8,940 nucleotides of DNA from Rikenellaceae bacterium (GCA_900769735.1 CAAGHY010000015.1:1-8940), one strand, 5' to 3'; numbered from the stretch's first letter, positions 1 through 7,175 are shown. Notes: a model not told the origin generated them from the sequence alone. A program made the numbers and translations.

Positions 1-1070
1 CCCTCATTCTTAACCATACCGCAAACCCTTACAGGACGGTCCAATTTTACACGCAATACTTTTATAAGCTCCTCTGCAGGCATATCAGGTACTGCAACAC
101 AGAACTCATCCTCAAGGAATGCTTTAATCTCGGCAACAAGTTCACCAGGAAGATTATTGCCAAGCTCATCCATCTTTCTCAAATATGCAAATACTTTCTC
201 CTGAAGTTCGGTAGCCTTACCTACAAGAATCTTTTTCCAACGGATAGTCTCATCCAACAAAGACTCTTTAACTACGTTGTCAATATTCTTAATTACAAGT
301 ATATCAGCATCAATATCATTAAGGTTAGCAAGCAAAGCACCGTGTACACCAGGGCGGAACAACAATGAACCGTCATCTTTAGTGAACGGATTATTGTCCA
401 TATCAACGGCAACTATATCAGTTGAAGGCTGCTGGTTGGTGAAAGTAACGTGGTATTTGCAATTGAAACGTTTCTCATATTTCTCTTTAACCTGAGCATA
501 AAGTTCCTCAAAACCCTGCTGGTGCTCAACGGAAACGGTAACAACCATCCTTACATCACCGTTGGCATCTTTAGCGTAAAGTGCACCCTCTACAAGGTGC
601 TCCTCAAATGGAGTCCTGTTCTCATTTTCATATTTGTGGAACTGGATAAGTCCTTTAGGCATTGCACCATAGTTCCAAGCCTTAGAGTATAGGGTAAGTT
701 TAAGGATATTCTGCGCATCAAAGAATGGAAACAAAGAGATGTTTTCCACAAATTTGGCAGCTGGAGAGCCCTCGGCAAGTTTCTCGCCTGCAGCAAGCTT
801 GTCTGCAGCCTCAAACAAATCCTTGAACATTCTGGTTGCAGCACCACTGGCAGGAACAAATTTGCAAACATTTCCGCCATAATTCTCAGCAACAGAAATG
901 TATTTTGCCTGCTCAGCCTCTGAAAGCACTTTAATACCTTTGGCCGGTGTAGCGGCAGCCTCTATTGTAAGGTAAGGAAAACCTTTCTTGAAGTTCTCCA
1001 ACTGGGTCTCAAATGTCTCTACAGCAACTCCACGTGCCTGAATCTGCTGCAATTGTTGTTCAGATAACAT
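1..1070 (-). CDS. DUF4301 family protein, 3' end cut by window edge
   Basis: Reading leftward from the ATG at 1068-1070 gives 356 uninterrupted codons with no stop before the edge, so the C-terminus is missing. From memory the family is about 500 residues, so roughly two thirds is present. Family-typical stretches are KFVPASGAATRMFK (about residues 70-83), MPKGLIQFHKY (137-147), RTPFEEHLVEGALYA (152-166) and LLFRPGVHGALLANLND (237-252). The function is not established. The RPGxHGALxxNLN segment resembles the substrate-binding signature of UDP-sugar pyrophosphorylase-type nucleotidyltransferases, but that likeness is my inference. The start is supported by a clear AGGAGAG six bases upstream. 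The first 11 bases overlap the end of pdxB, so the gene is probably translationally coupled as the third gene of the thioesterase-pdxB operon. No signal peptide or membrane segment is seen, so it is probably cytoplasmic. Confidence 0.9.
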   Translation of the reverse strand, partial: MLSEQQLQQIQARGVAVETFETQLENFKKGFPYLTIEAAATPAKGIKVLSEAEQAKYISVAENYGGNVCKFVPASGAATRMFKDLFEAADKLAAGEKLAEGSPAAKFVENISLFPFFDAQNILKLTLYSKAWNYGAMPKGLIQFHKYENENRTPFEEHLVEGALYAKDANGDVRMVVTVSVEHQQGFEELYAQVKEKYEKRFNCKYHVTFTNQQPSTDIVAVDMDNNPFTKDDGSLLFRPGVHGALLANLNDIDADILVIKNIDNVVKESLLDETIRWKKILVGKATELQEKVFAYLRKMDELGNNLPGELVAEIKAFLEDEFCVAVPDMPAEELIKVLRVKLDRPVRVCGMVKNE

Positions 1071-2169
1071 AAAATTCTCTCCTGTATTTAAAATTAGCTC
1101 TTAATTGTTCAAAATCCTGCGGATTACTCTTAAGGTCCGCACAATGCTCAAAGATAGGGAAAATATTTGTAAAATATTCACTTGTCTCTTCAATGCCTTT
1201 CCCATCCTTAGTGAAGAAATTGTTGTTTTTCTCCGGTGGTACAATCCTGAACTGTTTCAGCTCCCCAATCCCAAAATGATCGGCAAGAGCCTTAACTGCC
1301 ATAACCGTACCATTCACCTTTCCTTCATAAGAATAACCGGCAATATGCGGCGTGGCAATGTCCGCCGCCTCCAGCAGATCCATATTGATCTGAGGTTCAC
1401 CATTCCAGACATCAATTATTATTCCCGATAATTTCTTGCAGTTTTCCAGCAGCACCTTATCATCAACCACCTCACCCCTGGATGAATTTATGAAAATTGC
1501 CCCTTCCTTCATCTTCCCGATGAATTCCTCATTCACCATCCCCCTGCTGGTGGGGTTCAAGTCTGTATGTATTGTAACCACATCTGAATTTTCAAGAAGA
1601 TAATCCAATGAGTAATAATCCTTGAAATCCTTCAGATGCATTTCACCGTTATTGAATTTCAGAGTCTGTTCACGCTCTTTGGCCGGATCACATCTGAGTA
1701 CCTCAAATCCCATATATTCGGCCATATTTGCAACCCTGCTACCAACATTGCCAACTCCAATAACACCCATTACCTTTTTGGATGCACAATCACCGCTGCA
1801 ACCTCCGCAGTGCTCTGTACCACATGGAAGTGAAATCCCTTTTTTTACAGCAATTCCATAAAGGGCTGTATACACATACTGCATAACGCCACCAGCATTG
1901 CAACCTGCAGCATTCTTCACAACTATACCGGCATTTTTGCAATACTCCAGATCTATATGGTCTGTTCCTATTGTAGCAGTTGCAATGAACTGCACTTTTG
2001 AACCCTTCAGAAGCTCTCTGTTGCATTTGGTGCGGGTTCGTACAATCAAGGCGTCCGCATTACTTATTGCGTATTTATCTATTTCTTTACCAGTTAGATA
2101 CTCTACTTGAGTATATGACTCCAGAACACCGTGTATAAACGGTATGTCCTTATCTACAACTACTTTCAT
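1060..2169 (-). CDS. pdxB: 4-phosphoerythronate dehydrogenase (PdxB)
   Basis: This is a 369-residue D-2-hydroxyacid dehydrogenase that would oxidise 4-phospho-D-erythronate to 2-oxo-3-hydroxy-4-phosphobutanoate, the second step of DXP-dependent pyridoxal phosphate synthesis in the cytoplasm. The start MKVVVDKDIPFIHGVLE, followed by ATATIGTDHID (63-73) and AAGCNAGGVMQYV (87-99), is characteristic of PdxB. The NAD-binding loop is GVGNVG (138-143). The expected catalytic residues are present: Arg231 in SSRGE, Glu258 in WNGEP and His275 in TPHIAGYS. A C-terminal extension of about 70 residues after 300, ending LRANFKYRREF, fits the PdxB dimerisation domain. An unusual Cys-rich stretch, CGTEHCGGCSGDC (116-128), sits just before the Rossmann motif. 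The gene starts 3 nt after the thioesterase stop, and its own stop overlaps the DUF4301 start by 11 nt. No Shine-Dalgarno is seen, so translation is probably coupled to the upstream gene. Confidence 0.93.
   Translation of the reverse strand: MKVVVDKDIPFIHGVLESYTQVEYLTGKEIDKYAISNADALIVRTRTKCNRELLKGSKVQFIATATIGTDHIDLEYCKNAGIVVKNAAGCNAGGVMQYVYTALYGIAVKKGISLPCGTEHCGGCSGDCASKKVMGVIGVGNVGSRVANMAEYMGFEVLRCDPAKEREQTLKFNNGEMHLKDFKDYYSLDYLLENSDVVTIHTDLNPTSRGMVNEEFIGKMKEGAIFINSSRGEVVDDKVLLENCKKLSGIIIDVWNGEPQINMDLLEAADIATPHIAGYSYEGKVNGTVMAVKALADHFGIGELKQFRIVPPEKNNNFFTKDGKGIEETSEYFTNIFPIFEHCADLKSNPQDFEQLRANFKYRREFYVI
1077..1083 (-). promoter_or_regulatory. Strong Shine-Dalgarno for the DUF4301 gene
   Basis: On the minus strand AGGAGAG lies six bases before the ATG at 1070, inside the final codons of pdxB. 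It fixes the start codon. It stands out because the other genes here mostly have A/T-rich leaders without a recognisable SD, as is usual in Bacteroidetes. Confidence 0.6.
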
Positions 2170-2172
2170 ACA

Positions 2173-2916
2173 CTAAAAATCCAATTTTATGCTGAAGCAC
2201 ACTTTTCCTGCAACTTTACCTTGTATATAGTAGACAAGTTTGTCATTCTCTTCAACTCTTATTCTGTACAGTTCCACCTCCTGCCCAGGCAGCACCTCCG
2301 CATCAAAATTGATCAGCATCTCTTTCAGAGGTCTGCTGCTTGCATCAGCATAGTCAACAATATCTATTGCCCATACGGCATATTTTACATTATTCACATG
2401 TCCGTTGGTATCAATGTCACTCCAAACAACCTTATGGGTAGTTACGTGCTCAGGCTCTGCATCTTTTGGAAGAGAAACTTTCTCCGCCTGGTCTGCTATG
2501 GCATCACCAAGTGCAATATTGTCAAAATTCTCTGCAAGGGTTGAATTCCTTACCATTCGTCGGGAAGAAATGTCTATTATAAGCCATGATGTTGTGGCGC
2601 AGGCAAGGGGATTCCCCTCTTTGTTTTCCAATATGAAATCTCTCAGATAGAAGATTCTGTTTGCACCTTTATGCCATGTTTTCAGAACCACCTCATCCCT
2701 CCATTTGGGGTATTTGTTGAACACAATTTTCATCCTTGAAAGCACCCACGCAGCATTTGCAGAAATCATCTCCTCGTAACCGAATCCAAGAGTGGATGCA
2801 TCCCTTCCTGCAGCCTCCTGCATCATATCCATAAGAGCAGCCGGACGCAGATTGTGGTTTGCATTGGCTTCATATGAAGAAACAATACGTTTCTCTGAAT
2901 ATTTTTCTCTCATCAT
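2173..2916 (-). CDS. Acyl-ACP thioesterase (FatA/FatB-like)
   Basis: This 247-residue protein resembles bacterial members of the acyl-[acyl-carrier-protein] thioesterase family (PF01643), which release free fatty acids from acyl-ACP in the cytoplasm. It has two hotdog halves: residues about 1-130, with NLRPAALMDMMQEAAGRDA and WVLSRMKIVFNKYPKW, and about 155-247. The catalytic network known from plant FatB is visible as D169-x-N171-x-H173 within SDIDTNGHVNN, with Glu207 exactly 34 residues after the His, the spacing seen in plant enzymes. No signal peptide is present. Two adjacent ATGs (2914-2916 and 2911-2913) could serve as start; the first is chosen and the choice changes only one residue. 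It is the first gene of the operon with pdxB, behind a TAnnTTTG box about 20 nt upstream. The leader is short and lacks a Shine-Dalgarno. Chain-length specificity cannot be read from the sequence. Confidence 0.92.
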   Translation of the reverse strand: MMREKYSEKRIVSSYEANANHNLRPAALMDMMQEAAGRDASTLGFGYEEMISANAAWVLSRMKIVFNKYPKWRDEVVLKTWHKGANRIFYLRDFILENKEGNPLACATTSWLIIDISSRRMVRNSTLAENFDNIALGDAIADQAEKVSLPKDAEPEHVTTHKVVWSDIDTNGHVNNVKYAVWAIDIVDYADASSRPLKEMLINFDAEVLPGQEVELYRIRVEENDKLVYYIQGKVAGKVCFSIKLDF

Positions 2917-2935
2917 TTTCTGTTTTGATACTACG

Positions 2936-2943
2936 CAAAGTTA
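2936..2943 (-). promoter_or_regulatory. Promoter -7 box for thioesterase-pdxB-DUF4301 operon
   Basis: On the minus strand TAACTTTG matches the Bacteroidetes -7 consensus TAnnTTTG. It predicts a transcript start near 2930 and a leader of about 15 nt. No good -33 TTTG is found at the usual 19-20 nt spacing, so the assignment rests on the -7 box and its position. Confidence 0.5.
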
Positions 2944-2974
2944 ACAAATACCTCATAAATGGTACTATTCAGAA

Positions 2975-3005
2975 TTATGTAATATCAATTAAGATTGTAT
3001 ATTTG
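2975..3005 (+). promoter_or_regulatory. Promoter for the His-rich protein/receptor operon
   Basis: TATATTTG at 2998-3005 is an exact TAnnTTTG match. TTATG at 2975-2979, 18 nt upstream, is an imperfect -33 element. The predicted start is near 3010, giving a leader of about 15 nt before the ATG at 3026. It lies back to back with the box at 2936-2943 in a 109-bp divergent spacer (2917-3025). Confidence 0.55.
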
Positions 3006-3025
3006 CAGCCTTTTTTAATGGGATT

Positions 3026-3349
3026 ATGACAAAACTGCAGAGATACATAAAATATATGGTGGCTGTTTATATGGCCATCTATTTTGTGTTCAATGCTGCA
3101 TTTGTGCATAACCATACCATTGACGGTCAAAACATTTCCCACTCTCACTTCTTTGCCGGGAAACAACATACTGCAAGTGCAGCAGAGCTGATTTTCCTTT
3201 ACAACATCACTTTATCTGTTCTAGCGGATGCTGCCCAACTGCCATTGTGTGAATTCTCGGAAATCTTCACAAAATACATCTGTTTTGCTGATAAGGTTGT
3301 AACCGGTATTTCATCTGTAACCTCACTCAGAGGGCCTCCTGTGTTGTAG
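3026..3349 (+). CDS. Small His-containing membrane-anchored protein, function unknown
   Basis: This 107-residue protein has a basic N-terminus (MTKLQRYIKY) and a hydrophobic segment at about residues 9-27, which could be a signal anchor or an uncleaved signal peptide. Directly after it come His pairs in HNH (28-30) and HSH (39-41), plus His48. A second moderately hydrophobic stretch lies at 55-70, Cys75 and Cys86 follow, and the C-terminus is SLRGPPVL. The His groups would face the periplasm if the N-terminus is an anchor, a pattern compatible with metal binding; that is inference. I have an uncertain recollection of similar small proteins with HSH and LR(G/A)PP motifs beside Bacteroidetes TonB-dependent receptors, but I cannot name a family. 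Support for its being real comes from a promoter box just upstream, an orientation matching the receptor, and a gap of only 86 nt to it. An antisense reading frame here shows no such features. Confidence 0.75.
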   Translation: MTKLQRYIKYMVAVYMAIYFVFNAAFVHNHTIDGQNISHSHFFAGKQHTASAAELIFLYNITLSVLADAAQLPLCEFSEIFTKYICFADKVVTGISSVTSLRGPPVL

Positions 3350-3369
3350 TATATCAGTTTTCAAGAAAA

Positions 3370-3397
3370 TTTTCCCGATAAATTGCTATCGGGAAGA
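3370..3397 (+). promoter_or_regulatory. Intercistronic hairpin before the receptor gene
   Basis: TTCCCGATA (3372-3380) and TATCGGGAA (3387-3395) pair perfectly across a 6-nt loop; one T-G and one T-A pair extend the stem to 11. No U-tract follows on the plus strand, so it is not a convincing terminator for the upstream gene. It may stabilise the mRNA, attenuate read-through or hold a regulatory site. It is followed by an unstructured CA-rich stretch (about 3409-3424) leading to the start at 3436. Confidence 0.55.
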
Positions 3398-3435
3398 ATC
3401 AACATTTTATCACACACAACACACATATTTTTCCA

Positions 3436-5724
3436 ATGAAAAGATTATTAATGGCATTGCTGGCTATGCTGGCAGTATCACTTAGTGCGTATGCACAGGA
3501 CCCTCATATTATAGGACATGTTACAGACAAAAAGACCCAGGAGCATATTCCATATGTAACAATCAGATTGGTAGGGACTTCTTATGTCACTTCCACTGAT
3601 GCTTCGGGACACTACAAACTTACCAATATTCCCAACGGATTTTACCAAGTGGAGGCTTCTTTGGTAGGATATATCACTTCCACTCATTCAATTAATGTAA
3701 AGGACGGCATTACACAGACTCTAAATTTTATAATTGAAGAGGATGCCCTTTTGCTTGAACAGGTGGTTGTTACCGGCAACAGGAGCGAAACCAAGAAAAG
3801 ACACAGCGCCACTCTTGTAAATGTGGTGAACAAGGAGATTTTCAATCTTGTAAGTGCCTCATCACTTGCAGACGGACTCAATTTCCAGCCTGGAGTGAGA
3901 GTTGAGAATGATTGCCAGAACTGTGGATTCACACAGGTGAGGATCAATGGTTTGGACGGACATTATTCACAGATTCTAATGAATTCAAAACCGGTATTTT
4001 CTGCTCTTGCAGGTGTATACGGCCTTGAGCATATCCCAGCTACAATGATAGATCGAGTGGAGGTTATGAGAGGTGGAGGATCTGCTCTTTTCGGCTCTTC
4101 AGCCATTGGAGGAACAATTAATATCATTACAAAGGATCCTGTAACAAATACAGCAGAAGTGAGCCATACGCTTACTTCAATAGGTATGAGCGGTGCATTG
4201 GATAACAATACTACTGCAAATGCTTCTGTAGTAAGTCCGGACGGCAAATCAGGCCTGTTCATTTATGGCCAGAACCGCGCAAGAGATGTATATGACCATA
4301 ATGGAGACGGCTACAGTGAGATTGGTACCATAGATGCACAGACTCTTGGTATAAACTCATTCTACAATATTACAGACAACTCAAAGATCAGGGCAGAATA
4401 CAGTACTACCGGTGAATTCCGACGTGGCGGTGACAATTTGCAGCTGCCTCCGCATCAGGCTATGATTGCTGAACAGACAGACCATACAATCCACGCAGGA
4501 AATGTAACCTATGATATCTGGAGCAGTGATTATTCAAACAAGTTCAACGTTTACGCAGCTTTAAGAGATACCCGCAGAGACAGTTATTACGGAAGCAATA
4601 TGGACCCTAATGCATATGGAAGCACCCATGATCTTGTTGCAGTTGGAGGAGGTCAGTACGTACATTCTTTTACAAGACTTTGGTTTATGCCTGCAGAACT
4701 TACAGCCGGAATTGAATATAACCACAACTTTCTGAATGATGTTACCATTGGATATGACCACGATGTTACCCAGAAGATAAATATATATTCCGCTTTCCTT
4801 CAGAATGAGTGGAGATCTGACAAATGGGGATTCCTCATTGGAGCCAGAGTGGACAAACATTCACTTATTGACCACGCCATTATATCCCCTAGAGCCAACA
4901 TCAGATATAACCCTTCCAACAAACTTAATTTCCGTCTCTCATACTCAACCGGATTCCGTGCCCCACAGGCATTTGATGAGGATTTCCACATTGCCATTGT
5001 AGGTGGAGAGAGAGTTGTAACGGTCCTTGCAGAAGACCTTAAACAGGAGAGTTCAAACAGTTTCAGTTTTTCAACTGACTGGTACCACACTTTTGGAAAC
5101 GTTCAGACAAACATTATGCTTGAGCTGTTCCATACAGACCTGAAAGATGTATTTACAATAAGGATGCTTGAGGAGTTTGACTCAAAAGGAAACCAGGTGC
5201 AGGAGCGCTACAACGGCAGCGGAGCAACAGTTACCGGTCTTAACTTGGAGGGCAAGGCAGTTTTCAGCAAGTCATTTATGGTACAGGCAGGACTTACATA
5301 CCAGCAGAGCCTTTACAAAGAACCTGCAGAGTGGAGTGAAGACCCGGATGTGGCACCTGTAGAGAGGATGTTCCGCACACCTGACCTTTACGGATATTTT
5401 ACTGCACAATACACTCCAACCAAAAAGTTCTCAATGTCCCTTACCGGAACATACTCAGGCCCAATGCTTGTACCCCATATGGCAAGTTCCGGCACCCCTG
5501 TAGACATTGCAGTGGAAACTCCATCATTCTTTGATGCTAACTTCAAGATTTCCAAAGACTTCTCCATCTTCCCGATGGTTAATCTCCAGCTCAATGGAGG
5601 TGTAATGAACATATTCAACTCCTTCCAGGAAGACTTTGATAAAGGAGCGGACAGGGATTCAGGATACATTTACGGTCCAATGATGCCAAGAAGCTTGTAT
5701 GTAGGTGTAAAATTGTCTTTGTAA
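3436..5724 (+). CDS. TonB-dependent outer membrane receptor with carboxypeptidase-regulatory-like domain
   Basis: This 762-residue protein would import a substrate across the outer membrane using TonB energy. A signal peptide (residues 1-20, cleavage after AYA) is followed by a CarboxypepD_reg-like beta-sandwich (about 24-105, HIIGHVTDKKTQEHIPYVTIRL), as is common in Bacteroidetes receptors. Next come a TonB-box-like EQVVVTGNR (108-116) and the plug domain (about 120-235), with VRINGLDGHYSQIL (168-181) and the plug end IDRVEVMRGGGSALFGSSAIGGTINIITKDP (205-235, quoted here in part only as landmarks). The remainder is a beta barrel ending YVGVKLSL; the last residue is Leu rather than the usual aromatic one. 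The plug carries a CxxC, C160-x-x-C163 in DCQNCGF. There is no SusD-like partner, so glycan uptake is less likely than a metal, metal chelate or cofactor. It probably shares a transcript with the small His-containing protein upstream. The substrate is not determined. Confidence 0.93.
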   Translation: MKRLLMALLAMLAVSLSAYAQDPHIIGHVTDKKTQEHIPYVTIRLVGTSYVTSTDASGHYKLTNIPNGFYQVEASLVGYITSTHSINVKDGITQTLNFIIEEDALLLEQVVVTGNRSETKKRHSATLVNVVNKEIFNLVSASSLADGLNFQPGVRVENDCQNCGFTQVRINGLDGHYSQILMNSKPVFSALAGVYGLEHIPATMIDRVEVMRGGGSALFGSSAIGGTINIITKDPVTNTAEVSHTLTSIGMSGALDNNTTANASVVSPDGKSGLFIYGQNRARDVYDHNGDGYSEIGTIDAQTLGINSFYNITDNSKIRAEYSTTGEFRRGGDNLQLPPHQAMIAEQTDHTIHAGNVTYDIWSSDYSNKFNVYAALRDTRRDSYYGSNMDPNAYGSTHDLVAVGGGQYVHSFTRLWFMPAELTAGIEYNHNFLNDVTIGYDHDVTQKINIYSAFLQNEWRSDKWGFLIGARVDKHSLIDHAIISPRANIRYNPSNKLNFRLSYSTGFRAPQAFDEDFHIAIVGGERVVTVLAEDLKQESSNSFSFSTDWYHTFGNVQTNIMLELFHTDLKDVFTIRMLEEFDSKGNQVQERYNGSGATVTGLNLEGKAVFSKSFMVQAGLTYQQSLYKEPAEWSEDPDVAPVERMFRTPDLYGYFTAQYTPTKKFSMSLTGTYSGPMLVPHMASSGTPVDIAVETPSFFDANFKISKDFSIFPMVNLQLNGGVMNIFNSFQEDFDKGADRDSGYIYGPMMPRSLYVGVKLSL

Positions 5725-5740
5725 GGGAATGCTGCAAAAG

Positions 5741-5780
5741 AAAGAGACTCAAAATTCCAATGATGGTTTTGAGTCTCTTT
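5741..5780. terminator. Bidirectional terminator between convergent units
   Basis: AAAGAGACTCAAAA (5741-5754) pairs perfectly over 14 bp with TTTTGAGTCTCTTT (5767-5780) around a 12-nt loop. It lies 17 nt after the receptor stop and directly abuts the DUF721 stop at 5782-5784 on the other strand. Pyrimidine/T-rich sequence follows on both strands, so it should terminate both the receptor transcript and the recF-DUF721 transcript. Confidence 0.85.
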
Positions 5781-5781
5781 T

Positions 5782-6072
5782 CTATTTCAGTATCAGTTTC
5801 TTGATTATATCTCCATTCAGCATCTTGTTCATCATTGCAACTATATCCTCTCTCCTGTAAAAGAGTTGTGTCCTTATTATGGAGGATGAAATGGTACAGT
5901 ATAATATCCCTTCCTTGAAGAATTTGCTGGTAGTGGCCCTGGCCCCTGCATCTCCAACCACAAGATCCCACGTCTTGAAAATCCTCAATCGTTCAAGTCC
6001 GTTTTCAAGCTGTTCCTCCTTTATGAACTCCTTTAATATAACAGATATCAACTGTGTGTTTTCTCTCTTCAT
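5782..6072 (-). CDS. DUF721 (DciA-like) protein
   Basis: This 96-residue protein begins MKRENTQLISVILKEF and belongs to the DUF721 family. Characterised members (DciA) interact with the DnaB replicative helicase and aid its loading in bacteria that lack DnaC/DnaI. Visible family traits are the N-terminal helix with xTxxLxxVIxxF spacing, Trp35 in FKTWDLVVG, and the beta strands with GILYCTISSSIIRTQL (55-70) followed by a C-terminal helix and strand ending IIKKLILK. The length fits the short Bacteroidetes form, which has only the core domain. Its ATG overlaps the recF stop as ATGA, so it is the second gene of a translationally coupled pair. A terminator follows immediately. Family membership is well supported; the helicase-loading role in this organism is inferred. 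Confidence 0.85.
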   Translation of the reverse strand: MKRENTQLISVILKEFIKEEQLENGLERLRIFKTWDLVVGDAGARATTSKFFKEGILYCTISSSIIRTQLFYRREDIVAMMNKMLNGDIIKKLILK

Positions 6073-7163
6073 AGCTTGCTGTATACTCCGTTAGTTACCT
6101 CAAAAGAGCTGCATTCAGAAGTAAACCTCTCTACAATGTTTGCCATCCTTACCTTATTGCTGTCTGAAATGAAAATCTGCCCGAATGCATCACTTGCCAC
6201 AAGCTGCAGAAGATATTCCACACGTTGCATATCCAGCTTGTCAAAAACATCATCCAAAAGCAGGATTGGTGCTGTTCTGTGCAGTGTTTTCATAATTTCA
6301 AACTGGGCAAGTTTCAGAGCCACAAGGAAACTTTTCTGCTGTCCCTGGGAACCGCACTTCTTCAAAGGCATACCGTTCATTGAAAACTCAATATCATCTT
6401 TGTGGATACCCACTGAGGTGAACTTGAGGAAACAGTCCCTCTCCTTGTTTGCTTCCAGAAGTTTATCCAAAGAACCTTCCTGCAAATCAGAAATGTACTC
6501 AAGCGCAATCTCCTCCTTGCTGCCGCTCAATGCAGAATAGTATCCCTTAACCCTTTCTATGAGGCTTTTGCACAGTTCATCCCTTTTCCTGTAAATATAA
6601 TCTGCGTGAACAGACATCTGAAAATCAATTGTTTCCAATAATTCTCCCGACAGGTTCTGCATTTTGAGCAATTTGTTTCTCTGAAGCAGCAGCTGATTAT
6701 ATGACTGCATCCTTTTCAGATACTCCTTGTCTATCTGTGAAAGTATGAGGGTAAGGAATTTCCTCCTCTCCTCACCAGATCCGTTCACAAGTACAGTGTC
6801 GGCAGGCGAAACCATAACTATCGGGAACTGCCCTATATGCTCTGCAATCCTCTTGTAAACTTTTGCATTCTTCTTCACAACCTTCTCCCCTTCCCTCTTT
6901 ACACCTATACTTATTGAATCTTCAGTATTGTCCTCATTTACATAAGAACCGTTCACAGCTGTTGCATCCTCTCCAAACTTGAAAGTATATGCATCAGTGC
7001 TGGAAAAGAAGCTCTTGGTCATTGAAAGGTAATAGATTGCATCAAGCAGATTGGTTTTTCCTTCACCGTTATTGCCTGAAATGCAATTGATTTTCCTGGA
7101 GAACTCAAGTTGGGCCTCCTCAATGTTCTTAAAATTTGATATTAAAATTCTCTTCAAATACAT
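6069..7163 (-). CDS. recF: DNA replication and repair protein RecF
   Basis: This 364-residue SMC-like ATPase acts with RecO and RecR at single-strand gaps and stalled forks to help load RecA. The head domain is complete: Walker A GNNGEGKT (30-37), signature motif CGSQGQQKS (270-278), Walker B ILLLDDVF (300-307) and D-loop DKLD (308-311). The family-typical VSPADTVLVNGSGEERRKFL (118-137) and a helical middle region are also present. The length is normal. The start at 7163 (MYLKRILISNFKNIE) matches where RecF proteins begin. The frame stays open upstream to 7502, but that extension runs through the promoter region and into the divergent TPR gene and lacks RecF character. The stop overlaps the DUF721 start by 4 nt. 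A TATATTTG box ends only 5 nt before the ATG, suggesting a leaderless or nearly leaderless mRNA if it is used. Confidence 0.95.
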   Translation of the reverse strand: MYLKRILISNFKNIEEAQLEFSRKINCISGNNGEGKTNLLDAIYYLSMTKSFFSSTDAYTFKFGEDATAVNGSYVNEDNTEDSISIGVKREGEKVVKKNAKVYKRIAEHIGQFPIVMVSPADTVLVNGSGEERRKFLTLILSQIDKEYLKRMQSYNQLLLQRNKLLKMQNLSGELLETIDFQMSVHADYIYRKRDELCKSLIERVKGYYSALSGSKEEIALEYISDLQEGSLDKLLEANKERDCFLKFTSVGIHKDDIEFSMNGMPLKKCGSQGQQKSFLVALKLAQFEIMKTLHRTAPILLLDDVFDKLDMQRVEYLLQLVASDAFGQIFISDSNKVRMANIVERFTSECSSFEVTNGVYSKL

Positions 7164-7167
7164 ATCA

Positions 7168-7175
7168 CAAATATA
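7168..7175 (-). promoter_or_regulatory. Possible recF promoter -7 box
   Basis: On the minus strand TATATTTG matches TAnnTTTG and ends 4 nt before the recF ATG. A start 4-7 nt downstream would leave no leader. No TTTG is found at the standard -33 position, so a promoter further upstream is also possible. Confidence 0.4.

Noticed and set aside
2131..2544. Plus-strand open frame of 137 codons
   Set aside because: It is antisense to the pdxB start and the thioesterase 3' half, both strongly supported; the composition looks random.
2975..3169. Minus-strand open frame of 64 codons in the divergent region
   Set aside because: It overlaps the plus-strand promoter and the small His-containing gene antisense and has no supporting features.
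3409..3424. CA-rich stretch as a possible microsatellite or phase-variable repeat
   Set aside because: It is too short and imperfect to be a slippage tract; noted only as unstructured leader.
5615..5971. Minus-strand open frame of 118 codons
   Set aside because: It runs through the bidirectional terminator and overlaps both DUF721 and the receptor 3' end in the wrong frames.
6076..6540. Plus-strand open frame of 154 codons
   Set aside because: It lies wholly antisense to the conserved 3' half of recF, with no promoter and no recognisable protein character.
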